A stretch of 64,000 bases of DNA from Viridothelium virens (Eukaryota > Ascomycota > Dothideomycetes > Trypetheliales > Trypetheliaceae). Numbering within the stretch: position 1 is the stretch's first letter; each line of letters begins with the position of its first letter. The translations under genes and the position numbers were made by a program. Below the pieces are notes generated by a model that saw nothing but the letters and a program-made list of their open reading frames with translations, had not been told where the DNA came from and made no database searches. Shown piece after piece: positions 38,222 through 50,746 of the stretch. The DNA lies in NCBI GenBank assembly GCA_010094025.1, contig ML991773.1, forward strand, positions 620,001 to 684,000, read 5' to 3'.

Positions 38222-40913
38222 TCAAACGGGAAGAGGAGATCGAGATCCGTCAGCCTCGACCTTCCCCGCTTCGCGAATGGCTCTCATGAATTCTTCTTCA
38301 TCTCCAACGTCCCACAGCCGCGAAGATGGGTTCGCCGGGTCAGCGGTGGCGTTGAGATCTGGCCAACCCAGCACTTTCAAGATTTCTTCCCGACTGCCGT
38401 AGAGTCTGCCCTCGAGTTGCATCAGACACCCTACTACAGCCCGGATCAAGACTTTGTCGCCCTCGAAGACGTAGACGTCCCAGAGTCGGCTTGCCTCGTC
38501 GACGCCAAGATGCGTGCAGAATAAAGTGCGGAGCATAGGGTCGATCCACTCTTCAGGATGGAGACCCAGCTCAGGATTTGTGAGATGTTGGTGGAGACGC
38601 GGCAGTTTGTAGGAAAGAGTTGAAAGGACAAGGCTATGGGCGCGAGCAAGAGCACCGGGATCCGGAAGCAGGTGGGCCAAAGCAAGTGGACGGTTCAACA
38701 AATTGGCGAGGGAGAGGAATACGGAAGCTGGAGATGGAAGAGTAAGGAGCAAGAGTGCAGCAGGGAGCTGGAGGCAGAGATGTTAGCAGGGAAAGAATCT
38801 TCGATTAAAGGGAAAAACTTACGTGAGTGCCGTACACATATCCAACGTCGTTCCGGTACATAGCATAAGCCATCAGTACCTTCACTAGATCTTCTTGTAG
38901 AGGACCTCCTTGCTGGAAGATTCTAAGCTCAGGGAATGCAGTAGCGGCATCCCGTTGAATGGCTTTGAACCACTCGTACTCTTTCCTTTTCGCAGCCTCT
39001 TCCTCACCAATGTCTTGCAACTCCTTCTCCAATGTAGTCGCCCGTGCAAGCGCTTTTTCATAACTGGACTCAGTCAATCCTAGCTCGTTACCAAGCGCCC
39101 GCTGCCAGATTTTCCCTCTCGATTTTGTTGCTATACCCTTCCACCACAGTTCGCGAGTTTTTCTCTCGTGGATGACCTGATCCCAATTGGGAAGCACATG
39201 TGTCTCCCAGATCTTTTCCATAGTACCACGCTGCTCGACTAGAAGTTGCTGCGCTGCTTCCACTTTGGCCGCTTTCCGACGGTCGAGCTCTGCCGATTGT
39301 GCCATCATCTTTTGATACTCCTTCAAGTGTTTTTTCTCTTCCTTTTGATTCTTGGGCGGTAACCATGATGGTCTGGTCCGAGTCAGAACCGCTTCTTTCT
39401 CTTTGCTGATAGGCAGTGGGTCAATCATGATGTTACCCTTTCGGACAGGAGGTAGTTCAACAGTGGAGGCCGTCTTTGCGCGATGGAGACTATAGTCATT
39501 CCGATTTTCCTGATTGTCAGGTGTGGTGTAAGAAGAACGACGAGAAAGAGTGACCTCTTCGGCATGAGTCTCAAGAGCGATACTGAGCTCTTGTGCTTCT
39601 TTGGAGAGGTCTGACATGGCAACGTTCCAGGATTTTGAACGAACTGGTGGAAATGTAGGAGTGTGTTCAGAGATAGCTGGAGGTAAGCTACGGGAGGAGA
39701 TCGGTTCGCCGGTAGAATGTGGTGATGATTCCCTACTCTGTAAACCAGCAGGAGCAGATAGTTGCTTGCCTTTTTGTCCAGAATCTTCCTGGTTGGCTTG
39801 GGTGGTTGAGCTCCGTCGTTCAGGGCTTGGAGTAGCAGATCGCTGGTTCAGTCCAGGTGAAAGCGGAACATTGTGTATTATAGCATCATCCGGAACTTCT
39901 TCATCGGAATCATGATATTCAGCCTCCAACTCTTTGACAGATTTCCGACTGGGCTGCCATGACTGGCGTCGGGGAGCGAACCTTTGACCAGGGGAGTGCG
40001 TTCGGATGCGACGGGGAGGTAAAGCTCGAGATGAAGAGCTATGACGGTTTGAAGCAGTTGGGGAAGGCGAACGGGATCGAGTACCAGATCCTATCATAGT
40101 TGGAAGGGAAGGTGAGGAAGGGCTGGTAAAACCACGACGCATTTGTTTTGCATTTGGAAGATTGAGCGATGATTCTCCACGTGCGACGCCATTGACTTGA
40201 CCTTTGAGACTGGGGTATTGTGGTCGCGATGTGCTTGTCAAGTCTCGTGGGCCGCCGGTTGTATGTGGTGCCCCACTGGCACTTGTTCCTGAAAGTGGCA
40301 ATCTTTGGTTCATATTCTTGTGTGGCGCTACCAATTTTCCCGTGCTTCTGCTACGTGTGTGATATATTTCTGACTGAACAGGCTCATGTACATCCTCTAG
40401 AGCAATGTCTTCGAAATGATTGATGTCCTCGGCAGTCGCGTCGGAGAGGCTAGAAGTGTTGAAAGAGGATGATTTGGATGATCGTGAATCTGTAAGCTCT
40501 GGAGGTGAACTAGGAACAGTATCCTCGGGCATGGTCATCGTTGCAACAGCCATTGAACTCGTAAGGGAGCGTGTGTGCGGTCGGCGCCTAGGAATCGTGA
40601 TAGGACCAGCCGAAACGAGTAGATGGTGTCGATTCAATGATTGTTTACTCGGTCCATGATCCAACTGCGTCACCGGTGACGACGGATAGGCATAAAGATG
40701 CGGGATACGAGTCCAAGGAGGAGGAAATTGGACAGGACGGTCAAGATGTGCCAGGTCGTGGTGGTTTTCGCCGATTAGAGAAAGCGCCATGGCATGGATA
40801 GCTGCTGTTGCTTTCAGGGGCACTTGTGGCTGCTCGAGCATGGGTGCATGGGTGGGCCCGAGCGGACGGGACGTAACAATGATGACAATCGAGATTGTAT
40901 GCTGCAGCCGCAA
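38222..40913 (-). CDS. TBC-domain protein with atypical catalytic fingers
   Basis: Member of the TBC (Rab-GAP) fold family. Exons 40913-38823 and 38767-38222 join in phase 0 to 878 residues. The first ~480 residues are disordered and Ser/Arg/Pro-rich. A charged coiled segment (EEKKHLKEYQKMMAQSAEL) precedes the TBC domain, which starts RELWWKGIATKSRGKIWQRA (compare the TBC1D12/14 group). In the active region, the usual IxxDxxR reads IQRDAATAFPEL, so the arginine finger position is Thr. The usual YVQG reads YVYG, so the glutamine finger is Tyr. The domain finishes with PEEWIDPMLRTLFCTHL and ASRLWDVYVFEGDKVLIRA, which are well conserved. It may bind a Rab without classical GAP chemistry. The start is uncertain: MALSLIGENHH at 40790 has a better ATG context than 40913. 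Confidence 0.88.
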
Positions 40914-42343
40914 ACAGAGCGACGTTGTGCCGGCGAGATGATAATTCGCAAAGTCGGGCAGAAATACGAGGGGAGAGGGAGATTATGTTTGCATTCTAAC
41001 ACCAAGTCTATTTGCACAGGGCCAGCAGTGCATCTTTGTCCAACAGACCCGGGGGGCTGGCAATGATGGTGAGGGAAGTGGCTGGGCGGCGCATTAGCAA
41101 CGTTAGCCTCTGTGTATCTGCGTAAAACGGGGGCTAATCCAGAAATCCCCCTCAGCGTGGCCGCCCGTTCTGACTGTCATCAATCGCCTGCAGCCAGATG
41201 TATGATTATTGGACGAGAATAGAGTCTCCTCAGCCTCTTGCTCGGTTCGCGTTACGTCCGCCCACACACCCGCATGATCTGAAGCACTGTGTCTGTGCCT
41301 CTATGAAGTCATATTGAAATCTCGCCGTCTCCTCATCAGCTCGCAATTTGCTTCTTTATTTTCAATCATCGAGAGGGTGTTGTGGCCTCAAAGGAAGAGA
41401 CCTGTTTCACGAGCAGAGCATTGAAGCTGCAATCTGATATTGGGCAGACTTTCCAGATCGACATAATCTTTAAGTTCATCAATAAATTTTCTGTCGATCA
41501 TCTACCAGATCTTCACAATCAATAATGGCAACCCCACATACTTGCATATTCCTGTCCCATTGAAGAAGCTCATATTCCGGCTTGGGCTGGTGTGTGCTTG
41601 TATCTAAAAGTAGCGGGCATCATGGCGAAACGTGTTGATGGCCTTACCACCTTACCACCTTACGGTGTTGTAGTGTCCAAACACCCAGGGGCGCTCAGCC
41701 TTCTCTCCACGTTGCCACTACGAAGTATTTTGTCTTTCAAACCTCAGTGAAACCTGCAAACACAATCAATTGCCAAACACAGATATTTGTTCTGCGAGAT
41801 GAGCGAAGATGCGGGAAAAGGAAAAAACGACGAATACTTCGAAACAGCGAGACTTCTTTTCTTGCTTTTGCGGACGGGTTCCATTCATACCTACCTACGG
41901 AGTAGTGGTAATGGGACAAAAATAGGCTGCGACAAGTGGAGACGCCCCTCTTTCATTGCAGCTTATGCAAAAGTGCCAATCATCTGTCCATTCTTTTTAT
42001 TACTCAAAATGGTAAAACCGTCTTTGCCGTTACAAAACTTCTTCCTTTGAATGAACCATCCCAGTCGATTCCATCTCGTAATCTCTGGCCATATTCTTAA
42101 GCTTTCACTGGCATTGCGATGGCTTGGCTGCAACGTGAATCAATGGCGAGTCACGGTGAATTTGTCGGGTGTAAGACCTCGGTCACCGAATTACTTTCGG
42201 CCGAGAACCTCTACAATTCCGACTTATAACTTTGTCAGCTCTAGTGAGTTTCCAGATTTCAATTTCATCTTATCAGATTGGCTGCGAAACGATTGGATTT
42301 GGTTGTAATCCATAACCGTGATCAACAAAGCGAGATCAGAACC
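40914..42343. other. Intergenic, divergent promoters of TBC (-) and O-methyltransferase (+)
   Basis: 1.4 kb with only short frames lacking features. A small direct repeat (CCTTACCA, CCTTACCA, CCTTACGG) lies near 41642-41665, and one TACGGAGTA word is at 41896. Confidence 0.5.
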
Positions 42344-43144
42344 ATGGCCGCCCCAAACAACTTCAGTGGCACCACCTACGTAAGCAAACCCCACAATCCC
42401 AAGTAGACTTCGTCGTCTTCTCCAAATGCTCCAAGCTTACCTACCCTTCTCCAGGAACATGACCCTCGCTGGACCAAAGTAGATCAATACACCTTCTCTC
42501 ACCTCCACCCCACCTCGCACCCCACCAACCCAGCCCTCTCCCACGCCCTCGCCAACTCCCAGAAGAACAACCTCCCGGACATCTCCGCCTACCCCAACCT
42601 CGCCCGCTTCCTCGCCCTCCAATGCCGCGCCGCTCGCGCCACCACCGCCCTCGAAGTCGGCACCCTCGGCGGTTACACTGCGATCTGGCTCGCGACGCTG
42701 AACCCGAGTCTGCGCGTGACGAGCGTCGAGGTGAACCCGCACCACGCGGCGGTGGCGCGGGAGAACATCGCATATGCGGGGCTGAGCGAGCGGATCGAGG
42801 TGTTGGAGGGAGCCGGGGTGGAGGTGCTGCCAAGGCTACGGGAGGAGGTGAAGGCGGGGAAGCGGCCGCGGTTTGCGTTTGCGTTTGTGGACGCCGATAA
42901 GGAGAATAATTGGACGTATGTGCAGGAGTGGGTGGAGATGGCGGAGTCGGGGGCATGCGTCATTGTCGATAACGTGGTCAGGAGAGGGAAATTGGTGGAT
43001 CCGGAGAAGATGGAGGAGACCGCGGTGATGGGGGCGAGACGGCTGGTGGAGGAGGTGGGGAAGGATCCAAGGTTGGAAGGAGTCGTCATGCAGACCGTGG
43101 CGGAGAAGAATTATGACGGGTTTCTGATGGCGGTGGTCAACTAG
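42344..43144 (+). CDS. Caffeoyl-CoA-type O-methyltransferase
   Basis: SAM-dependent, metal-dependent O-methyltransferase of the small CCoAOMT/COMT family, probably cytosolic. Exons 42344-42379 and 42455-43144 join in phase 0 to 241 residues, the family's usual length. Motif I reads ALEVGTLGGYTAIWLATL, followed by VTSVEVNPHHAAVARENIAY, FAFVDADKENNWTYV (metal-binding Asp region) and ACVIVDNVVRRGKL (second metal Asp-Asn). The C-terminus ends MQTVAEKNYDGFLMAVVN, as usual. Fungal members act on catechols and other small phenols; the real substrate is unknown. The second exon goes from 33 C to 3 G (42481-42540) to 33 G to 7 C (43021-43080). Confidence 0.94.
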
Positions 43145-43445
43145 AAGGAGCGACAAATATTGATGAAGGCGGGCGAGACGTCTTCACGGGATCACATGTC
43201 TCAATCTGCTAGTTGAGACTTCGGCAAGGTCTAAAGGGGTATTAACTTAAAATTGACTATGTGGCTTTGCTCACAAATCCGCCGTCATTGCAATGCAGTA
43301 TTCCACCCTCAAGCGATCCCTCCCAGCCGCAGCAATTTCCTCAACCATATTGCATTGATCGCAAGGGATACATCATCAATGTATACCCGAAGGATACGTG
43401 CATTAACTGCCGCTTCTTCCTCGATGACCTAAAACTGAAGTTTCC
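43145..43445. other. Intergenic between convergent 3' ends
   Basis: Between the O-methyltransferase (+) and NAA25 (-). Nothing recognised. Confidence 0.5.
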
Positions 43446-46400
43446 TCAAAGGGCTCGAGCCAGACGCGCGTTCAGCTTCTCTCCGGAGCTCAACCAGGAC
43501 TTCAGCGTGTGTACAGCATCTTTGCAATACTGCTTGCTCTTCTGCTTGAAATATTTCCCACCAAGCATCTCAGGAAACAAGCTCCCAATGTCATCCTCAC
43601 TCAGCCGCTCCGCCAAATCAAACTCTTCAAGTTTTTTGACCAATCCCTGAACGATGACCATGTTCCTGCCGTGAAGTAGCTCCAACTGATCCTTGATTCC
43701 TTTGAGCAGCTGTGTATAACTGTTGTCGTTCTTAGTCTTCTTTCTAAAGTACGCAATGAGCTTAGCGCAAGTCTTGAAGAGCTCGAGGTCGATATACAAC
43801 GTTTGTATGTGACTAGAATCGGGAAGAGGAAGCTGATCATCCACGACGCCCAGGGTCCATCCATCTGCTTGAAGTTTGTAGATACCGGTCTGTTCCTTCA
43901 AGTCCGTGAGATGAGTCTTGATTGTTCTCGGATCTTTCTTGCCTCCCTCTAGGGTATCGACTAGCGCGCTGATTCCTTGCCAGACAGGGAGCGTGGCATA
44001 TTCGGATGCGGTGAATTCTTTCTTGTGCTTTTCTATCTTGTCCCAAGGAAAAGACCACTGCATGCCACTGGAAAGATAGAAGGCTTTCGATTTCTGTTCG
44101 GAGATAACACAATCCGCCTCGTCCATCATCAGTAGATATGAGACATAGTGAGCTTTCGGTGTAGGTCCTGTAGCGGGAAAATTTTCAGAGGCGCTGTCTC
44201 CAGATGGCTCATAGTCAAGAAGAGGGATCATATTTCGATTATCCATAATTTCTTCTTCATCAAATCCCTTGAGTCTGAGTTGAACTGAGCCCTTGTAGTC
44301 GTAGCTCTCATCATTTATTCGCTGTATGCGGCGGCGCTCAAGTATCGCCATTCGAAGAGTGATACTGCGACTGAGTCGATCCCGTGAAGTGTTAAGATCG
44401 CCAATTATGTTCCAGTGGCCTGCTTCCACGGCATGTGTCAGGGAACCTTGTAGTTGCGTATCGCTTCTCTTGTACTCTTCAACAATCCATTCCAGGAAAT
44501 CGACCGGGTTCACCAGCGTCGAACCGGACGAGGGTGGGCTTGGAAGCCGTTGAGGCTGGCTAATGGACAGTCTTTCTACGACCAAATGACTGAGAGGGTC
44601 CACAAGAACATTCTTGACACCAAGTGTTTTCCAATGGACGATCCATGATGACTCAAAGCCAAGATAACGACCCACGCTCACCAAGGTAGCCGTGCCTTTG
44701 AGGGAGTCGGGAATTCTGGCCAGCATAAACTCAAGAAGAAGGAGGGATAGGACCAACAACGTCATTGGCCGATGAGGTTGGCTCCGAGCAATGATGTGGA
44801 GCCTCATCAGGCCGACGATTGGTAGGAGAAAGACTTCTTCAGAGTAGAGTTTTTCTGAAGTCATTCCGCGGACGAGCCCTAGGCCGTCCTTGATTATCTT
44901 GGTGAGGTCCTCCTCGGACCTGCACCACAGATAGTCGAGCTGCAGCGATATGGTCTGTCCCAATTTGGGACTTAGGAATTGCGACTGTCAGGTTCTGTTA
45001 GTGCGAGTCTTTCAAAATTGGCCGAAGCACAATGAGGTCACCCCCAAACTTTCAACTTACCATATCCTGCACTAAGCCTTTCAAACGGGCTCGATCTTCT
45101 GATGAGATCTTCTCCAACTCTGATTTCACATCCTCAAACCATGTCTGGCTAGTCGTTCTTAATGCCCCTGCGCAAGCGTCGCAGACTTGGCTTCTTAGAC
45201 TTTGGATCTCCTCTGTTCGTCTACTCCCTTTCGTCTCCAATTCGACGTGCTCAAGCTTTTTGCTCAACAAACTACATCTGGCCAATGCTCGACCACGTGA
45301 GGCCTGCGCCTCCTTAACATCTTCTTTGATCACGTCTAGAAGCGTAGATTCAAATTCACCAAGACCTGCAAGGCTCTGGACATAGTTCAGCCACATATTC
45401 ACGTCTGCGGTGGCTTCATCCTCGAGCTCTGCTTTGGTCAACATGGTAGCCGGCCCGTGTGCCGGCACTTGAAACATACCAGACTTGAAAAGAATCATCT
45501 CCATGTAATCTTTAAGTTCTTGCCACATTCCCTTCTCTCGCAGCATACGTGTAACTTGGTGAGCTAGCTCTGTGTCCCCCTGTCCAATAGCAGAGTTCAC
45601 GCCAAGGACTGAATCACTGGCCAGCTTGTACATATCTTCTGTCTTATCCTGGAGCCAGTAAACATTGTACAAGAGCCGGAGCTCATCGTATGACTGGATC
45701 GAGCACTCGGAGCCCGGCTTTTCAGGAGGTGAAACGGTATTTTGAACCGAGCCTTGGAGACGTCTGAGGTTGACGTCGGCGATCATCTTTGCGCTGCGCC
45801 CGTCGGTGGCAGAAAGCGACTCTGCTGCTAATTGGGCGGTAGTGATGCCCAAGAAGTAATAATATCGATGCCTTTTCTTATCAAGTTTAAAGGCTTTTTG
45901 AGCCTATGGGCAGTTAGCGTACTGAGATCAAGAGAGGGGGAAAAGAAAAGAAAAAAAAAGAAAAAGAAGATAAATCTCAGCTGCGTAATATATGCCATGG
46001 CGCGTTGTATAAGAAAAGTAGCGAGACATGCTACGATGCAATGCAGGCTAGGAGCCTATCTTTCAGCTCTGAAGCAGCGTACTCATTGCAATATTGACGA
46101 AAAGCACTGGGAACACAACGAATAGTCTGTTGTGAATCCAGTCTTCGTGCGACAGAGAACTTGAATGTGAGGTGTGCTTCGAGCGAAAGACGGCCATGAC
46201 GTATATTACTAAGCCGCTCGCGTTGAAGAAGCACCAACCTTCTGAGCTGTCTGCTGGATTTCTTCCCAGCGCTCAAATTCCGTTGCCGCTTTGATCCAGG
46301 TAGTATACAACTTCCCACTGTCCTGAGGTTTCTTCTCGATGATGGAAGACCAAAGCTCGCGCATATCCTTGCTGACCTCTCTGATTGTATCATTGTTATT

Positions 46401-46739
46401 TTGAGCGACCACGTTCTGGGCCAGAGTAATGTAAATCTGGCAAACTAGGTCCTCATTGATGATGGGTGGTTGATGGTGGCATAGCTCTTGGCAGATCCTC
46501 GTACTTTCATCAGAGTTTCCTGTTGTCAGGAGAAAGCGAGCCTTTTGAAACTGCCGATCCGCAAGGTTTAATAGAGTACTTGGGTGTCTTCAGGAAGCAT
46601 TGAGAAGACTTACGAGTAAACCCGTATCATTTGGAGACTTCTTCAGAAGCCTTTCACATGCTTTCAAGCCACCAGCATAATTTTTGCTGCGCTCATATTC
46701 GGCTAACTGGTCGATTTTCCAGCTTGCAACTCCAGCCAT
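43446..46739 (-). CDS. NAA25: NatB N-terminal acetyltransferase auxiliary subunit (NAA25/Mdm20)
   Basis: Ribosome-anchoring auxiliary subunit of NatB, which acetylates proteins starting Met-Asp, Met-Glu, Met-Asn or Met-Gln; yeast Mdm20 also supports actin cables and mitochondrial inheritance. Exons 46739-46614, 46550-46239, 45903-45061 and 44984-43446 join in phase 0 to 939 residues, a normal size. The start MAGVASWKIDQLAEYERSKN is followed by KNYAGGLKACERLLKK, the first TPR-like helices that define the family. Later blocks are DELRLLYNVYWLQDKTEDMY, FLSPKLGQTISLQLDYLW and GLVRGMTSEKLYSEEVFLLP, all helical repeats without catalytic residues. I preferred the ATG at 46739 to 46814 because the upstream extension is hydrophobic and not family-like. 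Intron 2 (46238-45904, 335 nt) is unusually long and has a long pyrimidine tract. Confidence 0.92.
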
Positions 46740-47133
46740 GGCGATGACGAGGGTCAGGCGAAAAGGTGTGGAGGTGGAAAAAATCGTACAAGAAATCCCA
46801 TATTTTGAATACAAGGTGGGCGCTTATGAGTCATCCTTCGCGCCCTCAGCATCATGCACGCTCGACGCGTGATGAGAGGCATAAGTGAATACTTCATGCT
46901 TCAGTTGTCAACACACATAGACACAGCAACACTCGGTTATTCTCCGGAAGTGGTTCTTCGAAGTTCTTTCCGCAGCTCGGACCGGCATTCCGCCGACGTC
47001 ATAGCGTTCTTATGAGTAAGAGTCCCAAGATGCCAGACGTTTATTATTTTGCACTTCTCTACTCCGTAGATGAGATAAAAATTTAGGGGGGTTCACTCTG
47101 AAAAGCCTAGATTAAGTCTCACTTCCGACCATA
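46740..47133. other. Divergent promoter, NAA25 (-) and ILM1 (+)
   Basis: Includes a TACTCCGTA word at 47061-47069, 70 nt before the ILM1 start. No gene otherwise. Confidence 0.55.
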
Positions 47134-47786
47134 ATGGCCCTAATCTCTTCTCTCGTGATCATCAGGGCATTATCTGTTGCCCATATTACATTGGCGTTCT
47201 TCTTCTTGACTGCGCCAAAACTGATTGCAGAGCAAAACCTCGTAGTCATCTTAGGTGCATCAATGCGTCTTGTCTGTATACTTGAATTCGTTATCGAGGC
47301 TTTGAAAGCTAATTTCATATAAATTTAGCCACAACCATCGGGTTTCGACAGTCCAAGTGACGCCACTGCGTTCGTGGCGATCATCCTCGCCTTCCTGGGC
47401 CTGTCCGATTTCACTGCAGCTTCGATACGTGATGAGCTTGCTTTATCCTACTGGTCATCTCAATTGCCCGTCCGACTTTTCTTCCTCTTCTTTGTCACAG
47501 GCTATACGTATCTGTTTAAGCGTGGGCCAGAGACTTTTGGAGAAGCAATCAAGCACACATCTGGACCAGCTGATGGCCTGAAGAACAGTTTGGTCTTCAC
47601 ATGGGGCTTCATGGAAGTCACGACCTGGTTCTGGGTGAGTGCCCGAGTGTGAATAAAGCACTAAATCTCTCACGAAAAGTCGAATACCTCTTGCTAATAT
47701 TACCTTAGATATATACTAGCATGCGTGATGAGATCAGACAACTCTCTAATCGCCAAGCAGAAAAGGACCGCGATAAGAACGCCTAG
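47134..47786 (+). CDS. ILM1: ILM1-like membrane protein (increased loss of mitochondrial DNA)
   Basis: Small fungal membrane protein; the yeast Ilm1 mutant loses mitochondrial DNA more often, and the protein is found at the ER. Exons 47134-47271, 47329-47634 and 47709-47786 join in phase 0 to 173 residues. Hydrophobic spans are visible: SLVIIRALSVAHITLAFFFL, FVAIILAFLGLSDFTAASI, VRLFFLFFVTGYTYLF and NSLVFTWGFMEVTTWFWIY, with a charged C-terminus (NRQAEKDRDKNA). The order of spans and the short loops match the family. The first donor is GTCTGT, unusual but the only one that joins in phase. Confidence 0.9.
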
Positions 47787-48554
47787 CCATGGTATCCGTG
47801 TACAAAACCACAGATTTCTGATCCATCGGTTCCTCGTCATGTTCCAGCTGTCAAGCATTCCGAGGCTAGAGATCTCCCATTGCTTCCGACACGTAAGATG
47901 ACTGATGGACAACTCTTGTTTGAAGCGGTGGGCGGAAGATATATGGCCTTAATCATCGACCATGAAATGCCTCCAGGACGACATGCGGATAATGCGGCCG
48001 CACTTCGCCCGCGGACGATCAGAACGGGCCACACGGGGCGGCACGGGCAACACGGGCAGAATATTTGTATCCTTCGGTCAGCGGAGGAGCCAATCTCGTC
48101 ACGATTTTGGGAGAGATTCCTAAGCAGACCACAAAGTGGCTGATCACTCATCAAAATTTTACAGCAGACGTTCAGCTTGTCTAATTTACGCTAGCTATCT
48201 AGGATTAGAGCCAAGTTTGTCCAGCAGGACAGCCGAAAGATGATCAATTCCGATTGGCCAGCTTAGCTCAAGAATCTCGTACAACCTAGCTAGCGTATGC
48301 TCAGTAGACTGAATCTCTGCCCTACCTTATGGAAGAATGATCAGGGAGAGTGATACTGTAATGCGAATGGGGCACAGTCAATAGATCAAGGGAATCAGTC
48401 TTTGAAATCAAGTCGCCTCGCGGCAAAATGAGTGCCAATTTAAAAAGTCCTTGACAGCTCATGTCTCTCCGGGCAATGACTACAGGTCTTCGAACTGCTT
48501 GCTCGTTATACCTTCTTTGAGAGAATAACATTTCATTATATCTTGATGCTCAGC
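47787..48554. other. Intergenic, ILM1 terminator and MDR-gene promoter
   Basis: Contains short degenerate CACGGGC-type direct repeats at about 48024-48060. An 87-residue frame at 47880-48143 has no features and is not called. Confidence 0.5.
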
Positions 48555-50353
48555 ATGTCGACTCAACTCGAGCCCAATCTCGCATACACCATCAACACAT
48601 CAACCTCCACCCTCGAGCTAACCACCCTACCCCCTCCCCCCAGCCCAGGACCCAACCAATCCCTCATCCGCATTCACGCCGCCGCCCTCAACGCCCGCGA
48701 CACCATGGTAGCGAATTCCTCGCCCCTCTACCCGATCCCAACCGCGAACGGGCTCGTGCCCTGCTCCGACGGCGCGGGCACCATCATTCAAACCTCTTCG
48801 TCCCCCTCGTCCTCCTCCTCCTCCTCCTCCTCCTCCTCCGCCTTTCACCCCGGCGACCTCGTGCTCATCCACCCGAACACCTGGCTGACGGGCACCGACG
48901 TCCGCGACTACCGGCTCGAGGAGACGCTCGGCGGGGGCGACCTCGCGGGCACGCTGCAGCGCTACATGGTGGTGGACAACGACAAGCTGGTGCGGGCGCC
49001 GCGCAACTTGAGGGTCGAGGAGGCGGCAGCGCTGACGTCGGCGACGGGCACGGCCGTCAATGCGCTGTTTTGGGGCCCGGACGGGACGGGGAGCGCGCGG
49101 TGGCGGGCGCAGCCGGGGCAGACGGTGCTCACGATGGGGACGGGGGGCGTGAGCTGTGCTGCGATTCAGGTGAGCTGGACCCTCCTTTGTTTTACTATTG
49201 TGAGGTTATCTTGTTTTTTTGGGTTTGTTTTTTCTTGTTTTTCTTGATTTTTATTTTTCTGTTCCGAAAATAGAAAAGGAAAGGAAAAAGGAAATGAAAG
49301 AGAAGCTTCCCTGGCCATGGATTTAAGGTTCCTACCGGTTTCAGGAATGGGCGCTCGTCATTCTAGCTGCAGCTTGATTCGATAGCCAGTGGCAATATTT
49401 GGTAGCGATGGTTCGCTAAGAAGGTAAGATGAAGGGGGGATGAGAGGGGGCGACATGGACGCGAGCCGATCTACTCGGAGCAAACTCCGACGCGGGAAGC
49501 TGTGACACACGCGAAGCTCCTGATGGGCTGGCTTGGCAGGGTGACAGCACGATACGGGAAGTTATGGCGAGATGTTTTCAGAGCGGGGTGAAGGAACTGG
49601 CCAAGGCGAACTCACGGTACCCAGATCGGCAAATGCGGGTTCTTGCCAAGTCGGGACGTTGCGAGATCACCAAAAGGCGATGACAGGGGTCCGGCTGCGA
49701 ACTAATATCTTAAGTGCATATAGTTACAGAACGGATCTTGCCGGGGAATCTTTTGAATTTTGGGTTCATCCTTGAGACTCTTAATGGACTTTATGCTAAT
49801 TATTGTGATGCGGACAGTTGGCCGCAGCAGTCGGCGCGACTGTCATTGCAACAACGTCGAGTGCCGACAAACTTGACTTGGTCAAGAAGCTTGGCGCTAA
49901 GCACGCTATCAATTACCGTGAAACCCCAGACTGGGCGAGTGAGGTCCTACGCATAACCGAAGGTAAAGGAGTGGATCATGTCCTCGATGTCGCGGGTTCG
50001 GCAACCATCGAACAGTCGCTACGGGCTGCTAGGATGGGTGCTCTTGTCTCTGTTATTGGACTGTTAACTGAGAGTCAGCATGCGGATTTGATCCCGCATA
50101 TCATCTTTGGCGCTAAAACGGGTAAGTGTTCTTGAGCTCGAGAATCCTGCTGCGCCGGTCTAATGCGATACCTCTAGTTCGTGGCGTACTAGGTTCCGCC
50201 AGCTTGGAGATGAAAGAGGACATGGTCAAGCTAATTGAGGAACACGGCCTCCATCCGGTAATCGGTAAAGTTTACGAGTTTGAGCAGGCCCTTCAAGCGT
50301 TCAGGGATCTGAAAGACCAGTCCAGTGTTGGTAAACTTGTGATCAAAGTTTGA
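48555..50353 (+). CDS. Medium-chain dehydrogenase/reductase, quinone-oxidoreductase-like
   Basis: NAD(P)H-dependent MDR enzyme, cytosolic. Exons 48555-49169, 49818-50121 and 50178-50353 join in phase to 364 residues. The GroES-like half includes IRIHAAALNARDTMVAN and GLVPCSDGAGTI, and the Rossmann half has TVLTMGTGGVSCAAIQLAAA, VIATTSSADKLDLVKKLGAK and KGVDHVLDVAGSATIEQSL. The four structural-zinc cysteines of true ADHs are absent, so a quinone-reductase or zeta-crystallin-like role is likelier. A run of about ten serines (TCC repeat) is inserted before the conserved FHPGDLVLIHPN. Intron 1 is 648 nt, very long for this genome. The ATG at 48555 has a better context (A at -3) than the in-frame ATG at 48546. 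Confidence 0.92.
48810..48839. repeat. TCC microsatellite coding poly-serine
   Basis: Ten TCC units inside the first exon of the MDR gene, encoding a serine run in a surface loop of the GroES-like domain. Length changes would stay in frame. Confidence 0.85.
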
Positions 50354-50746
50354 TACGAGAGCTTCGTGATACGAGTACAGGGAGGCAGATATGACAGAAC
50401 GTGCTATAGTACTACAAGCCACCTCGTAGCACGAGAACGCCAAGAATTTTGGATATCGTCGCGAAGGAAATTACTACAAAAGATAGAACCATCCTTACTC
50501 TTTTCCTAGCTGTCATTGTCATTTCCTGATACTAAGAAAATGGAAGAACCGATTAAGAAATTTGTATTAATGGGAATTTGACCAATCCATTGTATGGGGG
50601 TCCCTTACGGAAAGTGATGGCCATTATAGGATCATGTGGTGCCTGGATGGCATGAGCGTTGAGCCAAGGTTTCTATAAGTAAAATTAAATTGCGGGTTTT
50701 GCAATCACCAATCCAAAGTGCAGAAGGGGGGACATGTGAGCAATTT
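50354..50746. other. Intergenic between convergent 3' ends
   Basis: AT-rich; no gene or repeat recognised. Confidence 0.5.
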
